From DATJWY01 sp035500775 (lineage in GTDB: Bacteria > Pseudomonadota > Alphaproteobacteria > Acetobacterales > Acetobacteraceae): DNA of 18,667 nt. The notes under the pieces are model-generated. The model was given only the letters and a program-made list of their open reading frames with translations, was not told the origin of the DNA and did not search any database. The DNA lies in assembly GCA_035500775.1 (NCBI GenBank), contig DATJWY010000145.1:1-18667 (forward strand). The letters are read 5' to 3'. Positions within the stretch are counted from its first letter, which is position 1; every line of letters begins with the position of its first letter. The position numbers and the translations under genes were made by a program. Shown here piece after piece: positions 13,378 through 18,667 of the stretch.

Positions 13378-14406
13378 GTGAGCGATGCAGGGCCCGAAGC
13401 GTCCGGTGCAGGGCAAGCCGGGGTGCCGCATCGCGGCGGCGCCCCGGCCTGCGGGCAGGGCGATGGCGGGGCCGCGCCCGGCCGATTCGCCGGGATGTCC
13501 GGGCAAATCCCCTGGTCCGGCTGGAAGCGCGTGCTGCGGCGGACGGCGCGCGAAGTGGTCTCCGACCGCGTTTCCCTCGTCGCCGCCGGCTGCGCCTTTT
13601 ACGCCATGCTGGCGCTGTTCCCGGCGATCAGCATGCTGATCGCGATCTACGGCCTGGTCTTCGATCCACGGGCCGTGGAGCCGCAGCTCGCCGTCCTCAA
13701 CAACCTGCTCCCGCCCGCCGCCTTCACCCTCATCGCCGACCGGGTGCATGTGCTGGTCAGCAAGCCGCCGGGCACGCTGACCTTCAGCCTGGCGCTCAGC
13801 ACGATGATCACTTTTTGGAGCGCCGCGACCGGGACCAAGTCGATCATCTCCGCCCTCAACCTCGCCTACGGGGAGGCGGAGCAGCGTGGCTTTTTCCGCT
13901 TCCAGCTGGTGTCGCTCGGCATGACGCTGGGGGCGATCCTGGGCGCCGTGCTCGGCCTGGCCCTGCTGGTGTTCCTGCCGGCGGTGCTCGCCTTCGTCGG
14001 CGTGCCGCCGTCACAGACGCTCTTGCTGCGGCTGGCGAGCCTCGGCCTGTTGCTCGGTTTCGTGACGGTCGCGCTCTCGCTGCTCTACCGCTTCGGCCCG
14101 TCACGCCGGGCGGCGCAATGGCATTGGGTCACGCCCGGCTCGCTGGTCGCGACCGGGCTCTGGCTCGTCGTCTCGGCGCTGTTCACATACTATGTGAGCC
14201 ATTTGGCCCGGTACGACGCGACTTACGGCCCGCTCGGGGCGGTGGTCGGTGTGATGATGTGGTTCTACGTTTCCGCCTACGCCGTGTTGCTCGGCGCGGA
14301 GCTTAACGCCGCTCTGGAGACTCAGACGAGGCCAGATAGATGCGATGCGACCGCGACGCCAGGCGGGAAGCATGGTGCTTATGCTGCCGGCCGTGGAACT
14401 CCCTAG
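13378..14406 (+). CDS. YihY/BrkB family inner-membrane protein
   Basis: A 342-residue membrane protein of the YihY/virulence factor BrkB family (older name RBN; the RNase claim for that family was withdrawn). After a disordered Gly/Ala/Pro-rich cytoplasmic tail (1-45), about six hydrophobic helices follow: near 66-92, 134-158, 177-206, 213-236, 252-274 and 286-310. Family landmarks are AFYAMLALFPAISMLIAIYG (73-92), the polar SALNLAYG (158-165), YDATYGPLGAVVGVMMWFY (279-297) and LGAELNAAL (305-313). Transport function is unproven for this family. The last 30 residues after LNAALE are low-complexity and lie antisense to the 3' end of rlpA, overlapping it by 104 bp. Confidence 0.92.
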   Translation: MSDAGPEASGAGQAGVPHRGGAPACGQGDGGAAPGRFAGMSGQIPWSGWKRVLRRTAREVVSDRVSLVAAGCAFYAMLALFPAISMLIAIYGLVFDPRAVEPQLAVLNNLLPPAAFTLIADRVHVLVSKPPGTLTFSLALSTMITFWSAATGTKSIISALNLAYGEAEQRGFFRFQLVSLGMTLGAILGAVLGLALLVFLPAVLAFVGVPPSQTLLLRLASLGLLLGFVTVALSLLYRFGPSRRAAQWHWVTPGSLVATGLWLVVSALFTYYVSHLARYDATYGPLGAVVGVMMWFYVSAYAVLLGAELNAALETQTRPDRCDATATPGGKHGAYAAGRGTP

Positions 14407-14857
14407 GCGCGGGGGCCGCGTCTTCCGGCGCTTCCGCCACCTCGACGGGCACCGTCGCGTCATCGGCGCGGCTCAGATCCACCATCGCCGTGCCGCGGTT
14501 GACGATGCCGAGCACGCCGGCCGCGGCGCGGGAGAGGTCGATGCACCGGACTCCGTGCGGCGGCTCGCGGTCATTGACCGTGACAACTACCGAGCGGCCG
14601 GTTTCCTGCACCGTCACGCGGATGCGGCTACCGAGCGGCAGGGAGGGGTGGGCGGCGGTCAGCGCGTTCGGGTTGAAACGCTGGCCGCTGCTGGTGCGGT
14701 GGCCGGCATGGCGGGGGCCGTACCAAGAAGCCACCCCGCTCTCGATCCACCCGTCGTCGCTGTTCGTTTCTGACGCCTGGGCCACGCCGACCGAAGCGGC
14801 CAGCAGCAGCGATGAGGTGATGAACCCGGACAGCAGGCGCAGGGGGCGTGCGCTCAT
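14303..14857 (-). CDS. rlpA: RlpA-like double-psi beta-barrel protein (septal lytic transglycosylase family)
   Basis: A 184-residue exported protein. The signal peptide (1-28) ends in AQA, with no lipobox cysteine, so it would be soluble in the periplasm and not a lipoprotein. The DPBB domain shows GVASWYGPRHAGHRTSSG (41-58), ALTAAHPSLPLGSRIRV (65-81), VTVNDREPP (92-100) with Asp96, and IDLSRAAAGVLGI (106-118). Where many RlpA proteins have SGE, this one has SGQ. No SPOR domain follows; a His/Arg-rich tail takes its place. Start ATG 14857 has an AGGGAAG ribosome site. Known members cleave denuded glycan strands at the septum or act structurally; which applies here is unclear. Confidence 0.92.
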   Translation of the reverse strand: MSARPLRLLSGFITSSLLLAASVGVAQASETNSDDGWIESGVASWYGPRHAGHRTSSGQRFNPNALTAAHPSLPLGSRIRVTVQETGRSVVVTVNDREPPHGVRCIDLSRAAAGVLGIVNRGTAMVDLSRADDATVPVEVAEAPEDAAPAPREFHGRQHKHHASRLASRSHRIYLASSESPERR

Positions 14858-15288
14858 GAACTTCCCTTTTTGAAGCCTAGGACGAAAGTGCCCGGTCATT
14901 GAGGCGGATCAAGGCGGCGAACGCAAGCAAAAACGACTCTCGTCCCCCGCCCGGCCCGCCGGGGTGGCGAGACGCATGGGACTCACCGGAACACGAAGCG
15001 ACCGGGCGCGGTATATAAAAGATATAAAAAGCAAGTCATTTCAGTGCGAATGATTCTATCTGTTCTTGGTTGTGCATTGCCGTGGAAAACCATTCTGCAA
15101 GTTGATGCGACGGTGCTGTCGGGCGAAAAATTCTTCAGGCGGCGGCGCCCGGCGTGTCTCAAAACCCGGGCCGTGGGTCGCCCGGCGCGCGCGTGTCAGG
15201 CGGGTGTTGTCCCGTCTCGGCTGAGCCGGTGCGGCGGAGGGGGCGCCGCCGCCGGCCAGGCGCCCCTGGGCCAGCCCGGCCCCAGGCA
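14858..15288. other. Intergenic region between rlpA and the AmpG-type gene
   Basis: No gene found in 431 bp. An AT-rich patch at 15011-15060 contains two direct copies of ATATAAAA (15013-15020, 15022-15029). On the minus strand it gives a TATATA box that could serve rlpA, with only a weak -35. The rest is GC-rich and structureless apart from the hairpin at its right edge. Confidence 0.4.
15265..15286 (-). terminator. Hairpin after the AmpG-type gene
   Basis: An 8-bp CCTGGGCC stem with one bulged G starts 2 nt after the stop codon at 15289. No T-run follows on the minus strand. Confidence 0.45.
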
Positions 15289-16590
<1,302 letters not shown>

Positions 16591-16610
16591 GCCGGTGCGG
16601 GACTCCAGGG

Positions 16611-16690
16611 AGAGGCGAGGGGCGCTGCCCCTCGACCCCGTCACGCGAAGGCGTGCTTGCGCATGACGGGGCCTGGAGGCCCCAGATCCC
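16611..16690 (+). repeat. Composite hairpin repeat, copy 6 (variant)
   Basis: A perfect 8-bp CGAGGGGC/GCCCCTCG stem (16616-16623 with 16627-16634), a CCCCGTCA/TGACGGGG stem (16636-16643 with 16664-16671) and a GGGGCC/GGCCCC stem (16668-16683). The first half matches the CCAAAGG family and the last stem matches the CTGGGGCC type at the right end of the window, so it looks like a hybrid. Confidence 0.75.
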
Positions 16691-16756
16691 CGAAACTTAA
16701 GGAAATCCTTGCCGGATGACAGCCGTCTTCATCCGGGATGAAATGAATAAGGAAAT

Positions 16757-16810
16757 GGTTTCCAAAGGCCCACGGCCTTTGGCGGGTCGAGGGCGGAGCC
16801 CTCGCCTTAC
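16757..16810 (-). repeat. Double-hairpin repeat, CCAAAGG family, copy 7
   Basis: A perfect 9-bp CCAAAGGCC/GGCCTTTGG stem (16762-16770 with 16774-16782) and a perfect 7-bp CGAGGGC/GCCCTCG stem (16788-16794 with 16798-16804). It lies between the divergently transcribed ampG-type gene and the acetyltransferase. Confidence 0.85.
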
Positions 16811-16812
16811 CC

Positions 16813-16880
16813 TTGGGGCCTGACCCTGCTGGTTAAAATCAGACGCCTGGTCATAAAGGCACCGCCAAGGCGGTTGGCGG
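16813..16880 (+). promoter_or_regulatory. Possible acetyltransferase promoter and leader hairpin
   Basis: TAAAAT (16834-16839) is a good -10; the best -35 (TTGGGG, 16813-16818) is only 15 bp away. A perfect 7-bp CCGCCAA/TTGGCGG stem (16862-16868 with 16874-16880) follows in the leader. Weak evidence overall. Confidence 0.28.
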
Positions 16881-16964
16881 CCATTCCCTTGGCTTTCTTC
16901 CGTCCGATTTTGTCCGCCAGCCAATGCCGCCCCCGCGACACTATTCAGGAACTGGAGCCTTACG

Positions 16965-17567
16965 GTGAGCCGTTCAGAGAAACATCCACGCCTGACCCGC
17001 GCCTATCTGAACAAGGCCCATCCGGGTAACAGGTTCGACATTGGCGACCACACCTACGGACACCCGAATATCCAGGAACCGCATTCCGCCCCGCTCAAAA
17101 TCGGCAAATATTGTTCAATCGCCGACCGTGTTACGATCATCCTGGCGAATCACCGGACAGATCTCACGACCACCTATCCGTTTTTCTCCCTGCATTTCCT
17201 GTGGCCGGAGGCGGCGTCCCTCGGGCCGGATCATGATTGGCCCGGCCCGGTCGAGATCGGGTCCGACATCTGGATCGGATTTGGCGCGAGCATCCTGCCC
17301 GGCATCCGGGTCGGGCATGGCGCCATTATCGCGGCGAACGCCAATGTCACCAAGGATGTGCCGCCCTACGCCATCGTCGGCGGCAATCCGGCGCGGGTGA
17401 TCCGGAAACGTTATGACGAGGCGACGATCGAGCGATTGCTGGCGATCGCCTGGTGGGACTGGGACGACGAGCAGGTGGCCCAGGCCCTGCCATTGCTGAT
17501 GCAGCCCTCGATCACGGCCTTCCTCGACTTCGCCGGGCAACGAACGCCGGCGCGGCAGGACGTCTGA
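16965..17567 (+). CDS. CatB-like hexapeptide-repeat (xenobiotic) O-acetyltransferase
   Basis: A 200-residue left-handed beta-helix acyltransferase. Isoleucine-rich hexapeptide repeats run through IGKYCSIADRVTIILANH (46-63) and through IGSDIWIGFGASILPGIRVG to NANVTKDVPPYAIVGGNPARVIRKR. His63 in ANHRTD sits where the CatB/Vat family places its catalytic histidine, before the TYPF motif (70-73). The C-terminus has IERLLAIAWWDW, also typical. It would acetylate a hydroxyl on a sugar, lipid or antibiotic using acetyl-CoA; these proteins are often chromosomal with unknown natural substrate, so resistance should not be assumed. The GTG start has GGAG (16954-16957) 7 nt upstream. It converges on alkB with 73 bp between. 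Confidence 0.9.
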   Translation: MSRSEKHPRLTRAYLNKAHPGNRFDIGDHTYGHPNIQEPHSAPLKIGKYCSIADRVTIILANHRTDLTTTYPFFSLHFLWPEAASLGPDHDWPGPVEIGSDIWIGFGASILPGIRVGHGAIIAANANVTKDVPPYAIVGGNPARVIRKRYDEATIERLLAIAWWDWDDEQVAQALPLLMQPSITAFLDFAGQRTPARQDV

Positions 17568-17640
17568 GGCCGGATCACCTTCAATCCGACGGAGGAGTCC
17601 CGAGGGAGTGGCCGCCTACCGTCATCCCCTTGCGGGCGTC

Positions 17641-18288
17641 TTACCCTGCCTTGCGGAACGTCAGATTGATCCGGCACCGCCCGGTCAGCGGGTGGTCCCC
17701 CTCCGCCAGCCGGGCCACGCCGTGGAAGGCGAGCCGGCTCGCCCCGCCCCACACCACCACATCGCCGGAGTCGAGCCGCACCCGCCGCGCCGGATCGCCG
17801 CGCCGGGCGCCGCCGAACAGGAAGGTCGCGGGCAGGCCGAGCGAGACGGAGACGATCGGCGCGCCGAGATCGCGCTCGTCCCGGTCCTGGTGCGGGGCCA
17901 TCTGGGCGCCGGGGCGGTAGCGGTTGATCAGGCAGGCATCCGGCGCGAAGCCGGCGAACCCGGCGGCATCCGCCGCGCGCGTGGCGAGGCCGGCGAACGG
18001 CGCCGGCATGTCCGGCCAGGGCGCGCCGGAGAGCGGGTCGCGCGGGGCGTAGCGATAGCCGGCGCGGTCGCTGACCCAGCCGAGCGGACCGCAATTCGTC
18101 ATCTCCACCGACATCATCCGCCCGCCGGGCGTCATCATCCGGCGGAACGGCGCGGCGGTGGCGATCGCTTCCACCGCCGTGAGCAGGTCGGGGGCTTCCG
18201 CGCTGGCGAAGTCGCGCAGCAGCACGGCGTCCTCGGCCAGGGGCTCACGGCCATCGCGGGGCAGGGCGGCGAAGAGATCGTGGGTCAT
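17641..18288 (-). CDS. alkB: AlkB, alpha-ketoglutarate-dependent DNA alkylation repair dioxygenase
   Basis: A 215-residue Fe(II)/2-oxoglutarate dioxygenase that would demethylate 1-methyladenine and 3-methylcytosine in DNA. Iron ligands are His133 and Asp135 in PHQDRDE and His189 in FHGVAR; oxoglutarate-binding Arg206 and Arg212 lie in CRINLTFRKAG at the C-terminus. The stretch APIVSVSLGLPATFLFGG (143-160) and GDVVVWGG (175-182) closely follow E. coli AlkB, and length is nearly identical (216). ATG 18288 is chosen by alignment; it has no clear ribosome site, and the upstream reading to 18363 would translate repeat DNA. It stands alone, with no ada gene adjacent, so the classical adaptive response operon is not seen here. 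Confidence 0.95.
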   Translation of the reverse strand: MTHDLFAALPRDGREPLAEDAVLLRDFASAEAPDLLTAVEAIATAAPFRRMMTPGGRMMSVEMTNCGPLGWVSDRAGYRYAPRDPLSGAPWPDMPAPFAGLATRAADAAGFAGFAPDACLINRYRPGAQMAPHQDRDERDLGAPIVSVSLGLPATFLFGGARRGDPARRVRLDSGDVVVWGGASRLAFHGVARLAEGDHPLTGRCRINLTFRKAG

Positions 18289-18303
18289 CGCGCGTCGTGC
18301 TTT

Positions 18304-18334
18304 TAGAGCGTGATAGCTGAAAACTGACGTTATC
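18304..18334. repeat. AGAGCG-type repeat end, copy 3 (partial)
   Basis: TAGAGCGTGATAGCTGA matches the left end of the AGAGCG elements, but the expected closing arm ending in GCTCTA is absent. The sequence instead runs into the CTGGGGCC-type hairpin at 18340. Confidence 0.55.
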
Positions 18335-18339
18335 TTGAC

Positions 18340-18389
18340 TTGGGGCTTTGCCCCAAACCCCACTGGGGCCTTGAGGCCCCAGACCCCCG
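18340..18389. repeat. CTGGGGCC double-hairpin repeat, left copy
   Basis: A perfect 7-bp TTGGGGC/GCCCCAA stem (18340-18346 with 18350-18356) and an 8-bp CTGGGGCC/GGCCCCAG stem with TTGA loop (18363-18370 with 18375-18382). An inverted near-identical copy lies at 18630-18667. Confidence 0.82.
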
Positions 18390-18392
18390 ATC

Positions 18393-18563
18393 ACTTAGTG
18401 TCTGCCCGGAAATCTTGTGAGTAATTTCAATCGTTTACCTATAGTCCAAAGCGGTGCGCCCATTGAAATTGCTTGGTTTTATTCGTTGCGATTTCAGGTG
18501 CTGGCTGCCACCATGATGTAGGTCATTGATATTAAATAGAAAAAGTCCGGACAGACACTAAGT
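18393..18563. mobile_element. MITE-like element, 171 bp, non-coding
   Basis: Terminal inverted repeats of 18 bp match at 17 positions (18393-18410 with 18546-18563), beginning ACTTAGTGTCTG. The interior is AT-rich compared with the genome, has no gene, and contains a perfect internal 9-bp inverted repeat AATTTCAAT/ATTGAAATT (18423-18431 with 18462-18470). If the true end is GTGTCTG, it is flanked by TA on both sides. The shape fits a MITE or the fused ends of an insertion sequence; no transposase is present and I cannot name the parent family. Confidence 0.7.
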
Positions 18564-18570
18564 CTTTCAC

Positions 18571-18624
18571 CTAGCGAGCAATCTTATCCGATCAGATGAG
18601 TCCCTCTGATCGGATATCGCTCTA
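18571..18624. repeat. AGAGCG-type hairpin repeat, copy 4 (inverted)
   Basis: A perfect 12-bp stem (18585-18596 with 18605-18616, 8-nt loop) ends at ATCGCTCTA, the reverse of the TAGAGCG end. It is opposite in orientation to the partial copy at 18304. Confidence 0.7.
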
Positions 18625-18629
18625 AAGTG

Positions 18630-18667
18630 TTGGGGGTCTGGGGCCTCAAGGCCCCGGTGGGGTTTGG
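18630..18667. repeat. CTGGGGCC repeat, right copy, cut by the window end
   Basis: The reverse complement matches 18353-18389 with about one internal mismatch. The copy is truncated by the window edge, so its second hairpin is not visible. Confidence 0.75.

Noticed and set aside
11995..13749. 584-residue version of the decarboxylase
   Set aside because: The extra 208 residues are antisense to yihY and cross the divergent intergenic region; ATG 13125 matches the family N-terminus.
16965..17567. Chloramphenicol resistance gene
   Set aside because: The fold and catalytic His match the CatB-like family, but many members are chromosomal with other substrates; there is no mobile context.

Overview
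The window is a high-GC chromosomal segment of an alphaproteobacterium, most likely Rhodospirillales/Acetobacteraceae. I infer this from the GC-rich codon use, the protein families, and many intergenic double-hairpin repeats of a kind I associate with that group; the assignment is not proven. No phage, integrase, plasmid or CRISPR genes are visible.

Layout. Positions 1-548 hold a tRNA-Leu(UAA) on the minus strand and an otherwise featureless leader. 549-2387 (+) encodes a class A penicillin-binding protein. 2388-2857 is a non-coding block of hairpin repeats. 2858-4138 (+) encodes a SelA-like protein that lacks the family's PLP lysine. A 78-codon orphan gene (-) follows, with a good promoter, then a Gfo/Idh/MocA oxidoreductase (-). 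Next is a leftward block: a (alpha/alpha)6 glycosidase-like exported protein, a GH8 endoglucanase and a PAS-GGDEF-EAL c-di-GMP protein. Upstream on the same strand lie a dienelactone hydrolase and a fold-III ornithine/lysine decarboxylase, each followed by a double-hairpin repeat. YihY/BrkB (+) diverges from the decarboxylase and its 3' end overlaps the convergent rlpA (-) by 104 bp. After an AT-rich gap come an AmpG-type transporter (-), a CatB-like hexapeptide acetyltransferase (+) and alkB (-). The right end (18289-18667) is a nest of inverted repeats around a 171-bp MITE-like element.

How the genes relate. Three products act on the cell wall: the PBP makes peptidoglycan, RlpA is a septal wall factor and AmpG imports wall turnover products. 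They are scattered and not one operon. The GH8 endoglucanase is 46 bp upstream of the EAL protein on the same strand, so the two are probably co-transcribed. That pairing suggests coordinated beta-glucan (cellulose-like) turnover and c-di-GMP removal. The other genes look like ordinary housekeeping or accessory genes.

The most notable signals are the SelA homologue with Arg in place of the PLP lysine, the GH8/c-di-GMP gene pair, two families of double-hairpin repeats that supply start or stop codons to neighbouring genes, the MITE-like element, and the palindrome-covered promoter of the 78-codon orphan.
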